Translations under genes and position numbers: made by a program
Assembly: GCA_030762895.1 (NCBI GenBank)
Contig: CM061066.1
Coordinates: 121,860,552 to 121,924,551, forward strand
Source of the DNA: Sophora flavescens
Taxonomy: Eukaryota > Streptophyta > Magnoliopsida > Fabales > Fabaceae
DNA length: 64,000 bases
Direction of reading: 5' to 3'
Notes under the pieces: model-generated
The model's input: only the letters and a program-made list of their open reading frames with translations
Told to the model about the DNA's origin: nothing
Database searches by the model: none
Shown here: piece by piece, positions 35,554 to 47,015 of the stretch
Layout: each line of letters starts with the position of its first letter
How positions within the stretch are numbered: position 1 is the first letter of the stretch

Positions 35554-36963
35554 TGACACGTACTCGGCAAGTGTACCGGTTCGTTGCAAGTAATAAAAAC
35601 GGTAAGACCGGATATCGTTCTCAGGGATCGTGGACAATTACCACTTCGCAAATTTGACTACTATCTAGGCGATCGAATTTTGGATTGAAGGTTGTTCTAA
35701 CATCTAGCAAACAAACAAGAAGAAAATATTTTTGTTCTTTTTGGATTTTTCTCAAACAGTTGATGTGAAAACAGAGAGATAAATAACAATGAGATAGAAT
35801 TGCTGGGGTTAAACTAAGCTAATCCTCCCTTGGTTGTTATGAAATGATAACTAACACAGTTCCTAGTTCTAATATGACAATCAAGTCTTTTCAGAGATAC
35901 TCAAGCCTAATTCCTTAGGTGCATTGAGCCTAAAATCCCAAGTTAAACCCTAATTCCTTAGGTGGATTAACCTGAGATTTTGCATTAAGTAAAGACTTAT
36001 AAGATTGCAAGCACCTCAAGACCTATTCCTAGGCTCATGAACTACCCGGCATTTGATTCATGAGCAAGCTCTAACACCAACCTTCCAGTTATCTATTAAA
36101 GCAACTAATCATTCATAGGGTGATCAAGCCTAAGAAAGCATTAAGCATGGAATCAAACACTCATAAAGAACAAGGAAACTGTATTAAAATTAAATCATTT
36201 TTACAACCAAATTCAGATAGCAATAGTCTAACCCCAACAAAGGGGAGTTTAGTTACACATAATTGAAAACAAAACAAAAGAGAGAATTACAGAGATGAAC
36301 AAAGGGGAGAGCTCCATCGAATGATGCACACAGCCACAGCAGCAGAGGATTTTCTTTAGGGTTTTCTCAATGAATCTTCTTCTGTTCTGCTCAGTTTTTC
36401 TAGTACTCGTGGCCGGTCACGGCCGTGATAGCCATCACGGCCAGGCCGTGATGGTTTCTGACTTGGCACCGCTTCATTTACTGATTCATCACGGCCGTGA
36501 TACACATCACGGCTAGGCCGTGATCGTCTCTGACTTTTCCAACTGATTTATCATGACCGTAATATCCATCACGGCTAGGCCGTGATCGTCTCTGACTTTT
36601 GGAGATCTGGCACAGCTGACACGTCACGGCCGTGATAGCCATCACGGCTAGGCCGTGACAGCTTCTGACTTTTGGCTCAATTCTTTCTTCACTCATCGCT
36701 CCTCACGGTAGTGAGGGCCATCACGGCCAGGCCGTGATACTCTCTGCTTGGCTCAATTTCTTATCTTTCAAAGCTCTAAGTCATCCAAGCTTCATACTTG
36801 CTAATTCTTGGGCATTTAATCATGAATATCTGCAAAACAACACACAATACCACCTTATCTGTTCCAAAGGAAAAACTAAACAAAATAAACACTAAAATGG
36901 CCTAACTATATGCAAATGCATGCAGAAATGTACATGGAAAATGAGGTGAAATCACACTCATCA
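35554..36963 (-). repeat. Element D 3' LTR
   Basis: 1410 bp, TGACACG...CTCATCA. It holds about five units rich in the palindrome CATCACGGCCGTGAT between about 36410 and 36760. I counted roughly a dozen differences from the 5' LTR. Confidence 0.92.
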
Positions 36964-38799
36964 AATCACCCCAAGCTTAAGACTTTGCTTGTCCTCAAGC
37001 AAAAACCAAGGCCATAAGATGAAAACAACCAGGACAATGATAGTGAACTAAGAACCCGAATAAAATGATCCAAGCAACAGAGTCAATTATTTCAGCAAAG
37101 AGACAATCAATTCAAGTCCAATTAGGGGCTTAGTTTCCCTAGACTCACATTCTCACTAATTCGGGCACTCTATCTCACTTGCAGCTCACCCCAAGCTTGT
37201 TCATTTGCTTGGCTCTCTTTCTTGCCTCACTCACTCAAGTGTTAAGGGAATATGACATTTCACTCCATTTTCCTCAAAGAATGATTCCTACCATAAGCTT
37301 GACTATCAACCAAATCTTCACTTTATTAATGAAAACATCTAAGAATCAAGAGGTCTTATTCTTTGGTTGTAATGAGGCCATGGGATCAATTTTCAGGTGG
37401 GAATCTCAAAAACAGGAAATTTCAAAAGGCTATACAAACAATCAAGCATTGCAAGGCACGACCTTCTAAAATACCTTTCTTTGGGTTTCAGTTTACTCTT
37501 CCACCATTCTTTCATTTTTTTTTTCTACTTCTCATTCCTTTTTGTCATCCCCTTCCCCATTTTTTATTTCTCTTTTCTCTTTTTATTTTATTTTATTGGA
37601 GAAGGGTAGATTTTGCAATTCAGGAGAAGTAAAATTTTTTAGATTCCTTTTTTTTTTTTTTTTTTTTCATCATCCCAAACTTTCAACTACATTTTCCAAC
37701 CCATTTTTGCACAGTACTTTAGAAGGTCCCTCATAAGCATATTTAACACAACATTTCAGGGAACCAAGAAAAGCATGTTATTCATTCAGGCTCAAAATTG
37801 GGCAACTAAGGGTAGCATTTACACATTCAAAGCTCAGAAGGCCGGAAAAAAATACCTATTGCCTCAATCATTTTCAAAAATGTTTCCAAAAATTTTCTAG
37901 TTTCGAAATGGTTTCAAGTCAAGTTCTAGAGAAAAACAGTCCAAGAAGAAAACACTCTACACAAAGAACGGGGGCAGATTTAGTGAGTGCCCCCTAATGG
38001 CTCAAAAGCTCACATTTATCAGTTCAAGAACCAGAGAGAACACAAATCCATAGAAACACATGCTAATCATCAACTATCCAAGAACATCTCAAGCATATTT
38101 AATGAAGCCATATCACAAGAATATAAAATCAAGGTCCAAAAATTCACTATCACAGAAAACTTGGCACTTAGCTCTCACAATCAGATGCTCAATCTAAGCA
38201 GGGGTAACCGAATCATGCGATCATGCAACTTAAGCCTATATGAATGCAATATTTACAATGCATATATGGATGCAATATTTACAATGCAAGAAAAGAAGAG
38301 TACCCCTACCCCAAGCTTAAAGACTTACATTGTCCTCAATGTAAATAATTAAGCTTAGAGAGGGGAGAAAACTGGAACAACTCACAAGGTGGTAGTGGTG
38401 CTGAATCACATGCTTTCTGGTTTTGTTTCCTCTTGCCCTTCTTCTCCTCCTTCCTTCAACATCTGGAATCACTCAACAAACTATTAACAAACCTCTTGAG
38501 CTTCTCAAATTATTCAAGAGGGGAAATCAAAAACAAAAGAGAAGATGAAAATTATATAAAAAATAAAGATTGGGTTGCCTCCCAATAAGCGCTTCTTTAA
38601 CGTCACTAGCTTGACGGATGATTTCTAAGATGGTGCCTCAAGAGGGATGGAGACTGCCTGACGATTAAAATCTCCTCCAAGGTAGTGCTTGAGCCTGTGC
38701 CCATTTACAGTGAAAGTATTTCCGATGATGGATTTTCCAATTCAACTGAACCAAACGGAGAAACCGACTTGACATAGAATGGGCCCGACCATCTTGATC
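36964..38799 (-). other. Element D non-coding region between integrase and 3' LTR
   Basis: No credible protein is encoded where some Athila-type elements carry an env-like gene. A purine-rich motif containing AAGCTTGGGGT after a GAGGACAA box occurs twice on the - strand (about 38305-38345 and 36970-37005), the second next to the LTR. A T-run lies at 37648-37667. Small open frames here are low-complexity shadows. Confidence 0.65.
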
Positions 38800-40101
38800 T
38801 CAATTTGCCCGGGAAAAACTTGAGTCTTGAGTTGAACAAAGAAACCGATGGCCTTCTTCAAATTGCTTGGGAAGAATGTACTTATCATGCCAGAACTTGG
38901 TTCTTTCCTTGTATATCCTGGTACTCTCATAAGCCAAGAGTCGGAACTCATCTAACTCATTCAATTGAAGCATCCTTCTGTCCATGGCCAGCCTTGTATC
39001 AAAGTTTAGGGCCTTCACTGCCCAAAAAGCACGGTGTTGTAGCTCTACCGGAAGATGACATGATTTCCCGAACACCAATTGGTAAGGTGACATACCAATA
39101 GGCGTCTTATAAGCAGTCCGATAAGCCCAAAGTGCATCATCAACTTTCTTCGCCCAATCCTTCCTTGCATTGTTCCGTGTTTTTTCCAAAATTCTTTTCA
39201 ACTCCCGGTTGGACAATTCCACTTGCCCTTTGGTTTGGGGATGGTATGGTGTGGTAACTTTGTGGTTCACCCCAAACTTGGCAAGCACCGCATTAAACTC
39301 CTTATTGCAAAAGTGGGTACCCCCATCACTTATGATAGCTCTAGGGGTCCCAAACCGGGTAAAAATATTCTTCCTCACAAAACTGATCACAGTTCTTGCA
39401 TCATCCTTCAAAGTTGGCACAGCTTCCACCCACTTGCTCACATAATCTCTGCCACCAGGATGTACTTGTTGTTGTAAGACGACGGGAAAGGACCCATGAA
39501 GTCAATCCCCATACGTCAAAGAGCTCTACTTCCAATATACCCTTTAAGGGCATCTCATTTCTCTTGGAAATACTGCTTAGGTCCTCCGGCATTTATCACA
39601 ATTCATCACCCAAGCTCGGGAGTCCTTGAAAATAGTGGGCCAAAACAACCCGCTTTGCAAAATCTTCATCGCGGTCCTCTCACCACCAAAGTGTCCTCCA
39701 TAGGGTGAGTTGTGGCAGTGGGTCAACACCCCATTAATTTCTTCTTCAGGTATGCACCTCCTCAGAATTCCATCTGAACCCCTTTTGAAAAGATACGGCT
39801 CATCCCAAATGTAGAACTTGGCATCATGAATGAGCTTCTTCCTCTGTTGCGCATTGAAGTCCTTAGGAATTTTATTGGCCGCCTTGTAATTTGCAATATC
39901 CGCGAACCAAGGTGCCACTTGCACCACAAACAACTGTTCATCTGGGAACTCCTCTTGAATTGGCAACTTTGCTTCTGCTTGGACCTCTGCTTGTGGAAGC
40001 CTGGACAAATGGTCGGCTACCACATTCTCCACTCCTTTCTTGTCCTTTATTTCCAAATCAAATTCTTGGAGTAGCAGTATCCATCTAATAAGCCTTGGCT
40101 T
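38800..40101 (-). pseudogene. Element D RNase H remnant and integrase
   Basis: Reading from right to left on the + strand, the RNase H end (PRLIRWILLLQEFDLEIKD, VVADHLSRL) is followed by the integrase zinc-binding part (THCHNSPYGGHFGGERTA, CDKC). After a frameshift near 39570 the catalytic core follows (MSKWVEAVP, ISDGGTHFCNKEF, TPYHPQTKGQVELSNRELKRI). The second Asp and the Glu are readable. The C-terminal domain ends at about 38800 after another break. Confidence 0.87.
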
Positions 40102-40749
40102 AGCATCCTCAATAAACTTCTCATTCATATCAGAAAATATGGAGAGCATGCACCTTTGAAAAGTGGCGGGTGCATTGCACAACCCGAAAGGCATTCTCCT
40201 GTATGCATAGACTCCATAAGGGCAGGTGAAAGCAGTCTTCTCTTGGTCCTCCGGGTCAACCACAATCTGGTTATACCCGGAGTATCCATCAAGGAAACAA
40301 TAGAAAGCATGGCCCGCCAACCTCTCTAGCATCTGATCAATGAAGGGTAATGGAAAGTGGTCTTTTCTAGTGGCCTCATTCAGTCTTCTGTAGTCAATGC
40401 ATACCCTCCATCCAGACACGGTCCTGGAGGGAATAAGTTCATTCTTTTCATTCGCCACCACCTGTCATCCCCCCCTTTCTTGGCACAACTTGGACCTAGG
40501 ACTCACCCATGGACTATCGGAGATGGGATAGATAATGCCCGCATCCAACAACTTCACAATCTCCTTCCTCACAACTTCCTTCATATTCGGGTTGAGTCTT
40601 CTTTGCGGTTGCCTAACCGGCTTGAATTTTTCCTCCACACGGATTTTGTGCATGCAGAAGGAGGGGCTTATCCCTTTCAAATCGGACATAGACCATCCAA
40701 TCGCAGATTTGTGCTCCCTAAGCACCCTCAACAGCTTCTCTTCTTCCAA
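40102..40749 (-). pseudogene. Element D reverse transcriptase, catalytic core deleted
   Basis: The N-terminal part (KLLRVLREHKSAIGWSM, KPVRQPQRRLNPNMKEVVRK) runs in one frame to about 40470 and then shifts. Next come WRVCIDYRRLNEATRKDHFP, LDGYSGYNQI and RRMPFGLCNAPATFQRCM. After SIFSDMNEKFIE the protein jumps in frame to DAKPRLIRW, an RNase H sequence. The YxDD-type catalytic motif and most of RNase H are missing, with a junction at about 40105-40112. Confidence 0.88.
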
Positions 40750-41963
40750 TGAATTTAACCCACTCGATGATAACCGGGAATGAAGAGTTCATCCCCGAGG
40801 AAGGCATAACGGAGATGGGACGGCAATTCCTTCAACTCTAGCACCGGTGGGTCACCCTTGTCTTCAATTCTCACATCTTCCACCACTTTGTCTTCATCGG
40901 TATTCCACAACCGGACAAGCCTCCGAGAGATTTAATCATGAGATCAACTTCTTCGCACATACTCCTTCTTCTACATCCTCTACCATTAGAGCGGCTTCTA
41001 ACGAATCTTCAAACTTCGGTGCAAACTCTTGTCGGCTAATGAATCAATGAGGTCCACTATCATGCATGTGTCCTTGTCGCTTGGGTGTTTCATCGCTTCA
41101 AACACATTAAAGGTGACCTTTTCGTCTTGTACCCGAAGCACCAATTCCCTTGATTGACATCGATCAAGGCTCTACTGTTGCTAGGAATGGTCTCAGAAGA
41201 ATCGGAGGAGTATCACCATCTTCACCATATCTAACACCACAAAATCTGCTGGAAAAATGAACTTATCTACCTTCACCAACAAATCCTCCACAACACCATA
41301 GGGATATGTAATTGAGCGGTCCGCTGATTGAAGAGAAATTCCTGTTGGTTTTACTTCACCAATCCCGACTTCTTGAAAATGGAGAGCGGCATCAGATTAA
41401 TACTTGCCCCTAAATCGCACAATGCTCTCCCTATGTTCGAGATGACCTATAGTGCATGGAATAGTGAAGCTGCCCAGGGTCCTTCATTTTTCTTGTGAGC
41501 TTCCTTTGAAGTATAGCGCTGCACTCTTGATAAGCATAACTGTCTCCTCCTTCCACCTTCTTTTGTTCGTAAGGATTTCCTTCATGAATTTTGCGTAGGA
41601 AGGCATCTCTTGTAGAGCTTCAGCAAAGCGGGATGTTTATTTGTAGCTTTTTGAATACATCCAGGAACTTAGAAAAGCTGCTGATCTTTTGCTTCTTTCT
41701 TCAACCGTTGGGGAGTACGGGATTCTCGAAATATGGGGGCAGCTCCTTGGGATTATCGGCCTCTTCCGAATCTGTCTTCTGGTCTTCTTCTTTGCAAATT
41801 CTTCATCAACCAGTTTCTCCTCTGTGGTTCTTGACTTCTACATCAATAGGATTAGAGGTAGTACCTTGGGAAGTTCCAGTTTCTTCATTGTTTACCTCTT
41901 CAAATTGCCCCTTGTCAATTCCAGCATCACTTGTCTTCTCTTCCTTATCTTTTTCTTGTGGAC
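40750..41963 (-). pseudogene. Element D gag-pol linker and protease region, degraded
   Basis: This part should carry the protease. Only short gypsy-like pieces in several frames are readable (for example ATVTRSGRM-type wording near 41970 and acidic linkers). I could not identify an intact aspartic protease motif with confidence. Confidence 0.5.
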
Positions 41964-43379
41964 TTAACATTCTCCCACTTCTTGTAACAATGGCCTTACA
42001 ATCTTCCCTTGGGTTCTTCTCAGTATCCCAGGGCGGTTGTCCCGAGGTCTCTCTGCCATCTGCCTTGCTAGTTGGCCCATTTGATGCTCCAAGTTCTTGA
42101 TTGAAGCATTCTGATTCTTTATAGTCTCTTGAGTAGCTTGCATGAACTGGCCTAGAAGGTTCTCCAATTTGCTTGAACTCTCTTGAGGAGGCTTTGCCTG
42201 AGTATTTGAACTTTGCCCTTGTCTCCAACTAAAGTTGGGATGATTGCGCCACCCCAGATTGTAGGTGTTGGAGTAGGGATCATTTCTAGGCCCTTGGTTG
42301 CCCATATAGTTTACCTCTTCTTGTCCCGAGCTTCCAACCACATTGATCTCACAGTTTCCATTTGCATGGTTGCCTCCACAGAAATCACACACTGAGGCAC
42401 CTTGAATTTGAACAGCTTGTACTTGAGAGTTCTGCAGTTGAACCGACCCCAGTTGTTTGGTAAGAATAGCCATTTGTGCCTTGAGGGCACCAATTTCATC
42501 CAGCTCTAGAACACCTCTATCGACCATTGATCGAGAACTAGGCATTTGATAGTCATTGTTAGCCATGTTCTCAATCAAGTCCTTTGCTTCTTAGGTGTCT
42601 TTTGACTCAATGTACCTCCCTGCAGCCGCTTCAATCATACTTCTTGAATTCCTGTTGAGCCCATTAACAAAAGTTGCGACTCTTTGCCATGTCTCTAGTT
42701 CATGATTTGGACAAGCTGTGTGAGTAAAGACTTGAACCTCTCCCCAGGCTTCATATAGTGACTCACCATCCCTCTGTGCAAAGGCATTGTTCTCTGACCT
42801 CAGCTTAATCATTCTTGACGGAGGGAAGAATCGAGATAAAAACTTCTTCGACTAAGTCGTTCCAGGTGATGATGCTTCCATGAGGATGAGATTGAAGCCA
42901 TGCCTTGGCTCTATCCCTCAAAGAGAAAGGGAAAAGCCTTAACCGAATGGCCTCATCGGAGGCTCCATTTAACTTGATGGTGTCACACAGCTCAATGAAG
43001 GTACCAATGTGAGCATGAGGATCTTCACTCTCCAACCCTCCAAATTGGTTTTGCTGCACAAGGTGGAGAAGTGAGGCCTTGATTTCGAAATTATTGCAGG
43101 CCACTGCAGGTCTCACAATCGGAGTTCCACATCTATCAACTCTAGGGGAAGTGTAGTCCCCCATTGTTCTCCTTGGTGCATTCTCTTCCGCCATGGTGAC
43201 AAATTTGCTATTTCAATTTGTGGTTCTTGCACACTAGGTAACTCAACTTGTTGCTCTTGTCTACTAGAAGATGCTCTTTCTCTGTTCTGTCTTGCCTTGG
43301 TTTTCTTTCTATTCCTTCTGCAGAGTCTCTCGATCTCAGGTTCGAATTGGAGTACACCTGGGTCGATTGTACCTCGCAT
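41964..43379 (-). pseudogene. Element D gag
   Basis: It probably begins MRGTIDPGVLQFEPEIERL at 43379, containing the EPEIER motif characteristic of Athila gag N-termini. The frame shifts near 43195. Then come NNFEIKASLLHLVQQNQFGG, LRLFPFSLRDRAKAWL and a further break near 42805. The frame continues with AFAQRDGESLYEAWG, a zinc knuckle (CDFCGGNHANGNC) and an NYMGNQGPRNDPYS segment. Gag is thus spread over at least three frames plus a stop near 42594. Confidence 0.85.
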
Positions 43380-43546
43380 ACACTGAACAAACGGAGTAGC
43401 ACAGAACAAAACGAAAAAACAGCACTTGCAGAAATTCACAGCGAGAGATACGGAAATTAAGAACGAAAAACACAAAGAGGAAAAAAGAAAAAATAAAATG
43501 CCTAAATTAGGAGTCCCCTTTGGTACTCGTGATATTGGCACACCGA

Positions 43547-43564
43547 TCCCCGACAACGGTGCCA
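43547..43564 (-). other. Element D primer binding site (tRNA-Asp-like)
   Basis: The - strand reads TGGCACCGTTGTCGGGGA six bases inside the 5' LTR. It closely resembles the TGGCGCCGTTGCCGGGGA site of Athila-type elements, which is complementary to tRNA-Asp. Confidence 0.8.
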
Positions 43565-43570
43565 AAAACT

Positions 43571-44985
43571 TGACACGTGACTCGGCAAGTGTCTTAGGTT
43601 CGTTGCAAGTAATAAAAACGGTAAAGACCGGATATCGTTCTCAGGGATCGTGGACAATTACCACTTCGCAAATTTGACTACTATCTAGGCGATCGAATTT
43701 TGGATTGAAGGTTGTTCTAACATCTAGCAAACAAACAAGAAGAAAATATTTTTGTTCTTTTTGGATTTTTCTCAAACAGTTGATGTGAAAACAGAGAGAT
43801 AAATAACAATGAGATAGAATTGCTGGGGTTAAACTAAGCTAATCCTCCCTTGGTTGTTATGAAATGATAACTAACACAGTTCCTAGTTCTAATATGACAA
43901 TCAAGTCTTTTCAGAGATACTCAAGCCTAATTCCTTAGGTGCATTGAGCCTAAAATCCCAAGTTAAACCCTAATTCCTTAGGTGGATTAACCTGAGATTT
44001 TGCATTAAGTAAAGACTTATAAGATTGCAAGCACCTCAAGACCTATTCCTAGGCTCATGAACTACCCGGCATTTGATTCATGAGCAAGCTCTAACACCAA
44101 CCTTCCAGTTATCTATTAAAGCAACTAATCATTCATAGGGTGATCAAGCCTAAGAAAGCATTAAGCATGGAATCAAACACTCATAAAGAACAAGGAAACT
44201 GTATTAAAATCAAATCATTTTTACAACCAAATTCAGATAGCAATAGTCTAACCCCAACAAAGGGGAGTTTAGTTACACATAATTGAAAACAAAACAAAAG
44301 AGAGAATTACAGAGATGAACAAAGGGGAGAGCTCCATGGAATGATGCACACAGCCACAGCAGCAGAGGATTTTCTTTAGGGTTTTCTGAATGAATCTTCT
44401 TCTGTTCTGCTCAGTTTTTCTAGTACTCGTGGCCGGTCACGGCCGTGATAGCCATCACGGCCAGGCCGTGATGGTTTCTGACTTGGCACCGCTTCATTTA
44501 CTGATTCATCACGGCCGTGATACACATCACGGCTAGGCCGTGATCGTCTCTGACTTTTCCAACTGATTTATCATGGCCGTAATATCCATCACGGCTAGGC
44601 CGTGATCGTCTCTGACTTTTGGAGATCTGGCACAGCTGACACGTCACGGCCGTGATAGCCATCACGGCTAGGCCGTGACAGCTTCTGACTTTTGGCTCAA
44701 TTCTTTCTTCACTCATCGCTCCTCACGGTAGCCGAGAGGCCATCACGGCTAGGCCGTGATACTCTCTGCTTGGCTCAATTTCTTATCTTTCAAAGCTCTA
44801 AGTCATCCAAGCTTCATACTTGCTAATTCTTGGGCATTTAATCATGAATATCTGCAAAACAACACACAATACCACCTTATCTGTTCCAAAGGAAAAACTA
44901 AACAAAATAAACACTAAAATGGCCTAACTATATGCAAATGCATGCAGAAATGTACATGGAAAATGAGGTGAAATCACACTCATCA
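43571..44985 (-). repeat. Element D 5' LTR
   Basis: 1415 bp, the partner of 35554-36963. The same palindrome units occur at about 44430-44770. No convincing TATA box was seen next to them. Confidence 0.92.
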
Positions 44986-44990
44986 CTTAT

Positions 44991-45300
44991 GCTAAGCAAA
45001 TTGTGTCTTAATCCTTTAACCATAAGAACATTAGATATATAAGGAAGAGGGGGTTTACCACCAATAGTACCAATTCCTATAACTTTCCCTTTCTGATTCC
45101 CTCCGAAGGCAACGTGTCCTCTTTTCTTAAGTTGGAGGTCTAGGAACATAGACTTTTCTCCTGTCATATGACACGAGCAGCCACTGTCCAGGTACCAGCA
45201 GTGATGTTTTCTTTGTCCCGTTGAGGACATCTGTAACAAAAATTATTTGATCTTTAGGTACCCATATTTTTCTGGGTCCTTTTCTGTTAGTTCTAGGAGT
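44991..45300 (-). pseudogene. Element B protease
   Basis: The - strand reads CWYLDSGCSCHMTGE, a copia aspartic protease with intact D-S-G, then GGKPPLPYISNVLMV and LRHNLLSIS. The frame is then cut by element D (CTTAT TSD at 44986-44990). Confidence 0.87.
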
Positions 45301-46944
45301 CTATGAAGACTTCCTTTTATTCTTATGGATGCACTTAGGCATAACATGTCCAGTTTTTCCACAGAAGTTACAAACAGGTGTAGATTTGGTTATAGTTGAC
45401 TTAACAGATACTGTAGAAGCTTTAGTTGATACTTTATGATGTGACTGATGGACATATCCAATACCTTCTTTGTTAAGAGAGTGCCTCTGACTGCCAAGTA
45501 GCTTAGTCAGATTGTCTCTACCATTAACAAATTTGGCAAGATCAGAAGTGAGCTCTTCCACTTTCTGTTGAAGTTTTTCAACTTCTTCAAATGGCGATGT
45601 TTCACTTGAGATCTTAGATTCATTAGACTTTTCAGTCTTCAGCTCATTGTTTTCTTTAGCCAGCTTCTCGCACTCTTGAGATTTCTGTTTATGCTCACTG
45701 GTGAGCTTTACATACTCTTTCTTGAGGGATTTGAAGGCTTTAGATAAGTAGTTGGATTCCTCCATCAACTCCCCATAGGCATCAAGTAATTCCTCATAGT
45801 CAGGATGTACCTCATCGTCAGAGTCTGAGTCAGTGTTGGCCATCAAGCAGAGATTGACTTCTTCCTCTGTTTCTTCATCAGAAGATGTTGACTCCAGATC
45901 CTCCCAAGTAGCCATCATTCCTTTCTTCTTCTTCTTGAAGAATTTCTTAAAAGGGGCCTTCTTGAGTTGATGACATTCAGCCTTGATGTGACCAGGCTTC
46001 TTGCACTCATAGCAAACAATTGGACTTTTGTCTGTTGAGGTGGATTCTTTGAAGTTCTTGTCCTTGTTGAACCTTCTGAATGGCTTATCCCTCTTGAACT
46101 TCTTTTTCTGTAGGAGAAGCTTTATCTTCCTGGTCAGGAGAGGCAATTCTTCATCACTCTCAGAATCCTCGAGTTCTGATAGGTCAGCATCACTGGATGA
46201 CTCATCTGCCTTCAGAGCCTTGGAAACTTTTGCTGACTTTTGATCAGCTTTCAGAGCAATTGACTTGCTCTTCTTTGGTGCAACTTCATCTCCAAGTTCT
46301 TGCTCATGAACAGTGAATGTTCCAAGAAGTTCATCCATAGTCAAGGTAGTGAGATCCTTGGCTTGAGAGATAGCAGTGACCAAAGGTCTCCACTGCTTAG
46401 GTAAACTTCTCAAAATCTTTCCAACCTTCTCAGTATTGGTATAGACTTTGCCAAGAGATTTTAAACTATTGACTATAGTTTGAAATCTTCCTATTATTTG
46501 AGCAACAGATTCTCCTTCCTCCATGACAAACAGTTCATACTTTCTGACAAGTATGGGAATCTTTGACTCTTTGACTTTGGTTGTACCTTCATGTGTAACA
46601 GCTAAGGTGTCCCATATTTCTTTGGCAGAGTCACAAGCACATACCTTCTCAAACTCCTCCGGACTGAGAGCACAAATGATGTTATATCTAGCTTTGTGGT
46701 TCAGCTCCCATTTTGTCTTTTATGCAGTAGTCCACTGAGCTTTTAGTTTGTCAGTGTTATCATCATTCTTGGGAATGAATGGACCATCTGTAATGACATC
46801 CCAAAGATCAGAGTTTGTAGATAGAATGAACCAATGAAATCTATCTTTCCAATAGTTGTAGTTTCCTCCATTGAAGTAAGGAGGTCTGGTTAGGGAAGCT
46901 CCTTCAGTCTGGTGACTTCCACTAGAACTAGCTCCAGCAGTCAT
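45301..46944 (-). pseudogene. Element B gag
   Basis: It starts MTAGASSSGSHQTEG at 46944. A single in-frame TAA follows residue 74 (about 46720), then the same frame continues to 45301. It contains KDLTTLTMDELLG, the two zinc knuckles (CYECKKPGHIKAEC, CNFCGKTGHVMPKC, both with full Cys/His sets) and a coiled-coil region between them. Gag is otherwise open, so the TAA is the main lesion. Confidence 0.88.
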
Positions 46945-47015
46945 GTCTATTCTTCAGGACCTTTTACATCTACACTGTTAGATGCTCAACCCAGAGGCTG
47001 AGCTCTGATACCAAC

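Larger units (their letters stand above)
35554..44985 (-). mobile_element. Element D: Athila-like Ty3-gypsy retrotransposon, nested in B
   Basis: A perfect TSD CTTAT flanks it at 35549-35553 and 44986-44990. The LTRs (35554-36963, 43571-44985) are nearly identical. On the - strand the order is 5' LTR, tRNA-Asp-type PBS, gag, reverse transcriptase, partial RNase H, integrase, a long non-coding stretch and the 3' LTR. Reverse transcriptase before integrase defines Ty3-gypsy order. The gag start (FEPEIERL) and the PBS are typical of the Athila lineage. Frameshifts and an RT deletion make it non-autonomous. Confidence 0.92.

Noticed and set aside
36478..36696. 72-codon frame present identically in both D LTRs
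   Set aside because: It reads through the CpG palindrome repeats; its duplication just reflects the LTR pair.
37363..37736. Several phenylalanine-rich + strand frames inside element D
   Set aside because: They come from a T-rich tract, overlap in three frames and sit in antisense to the element.
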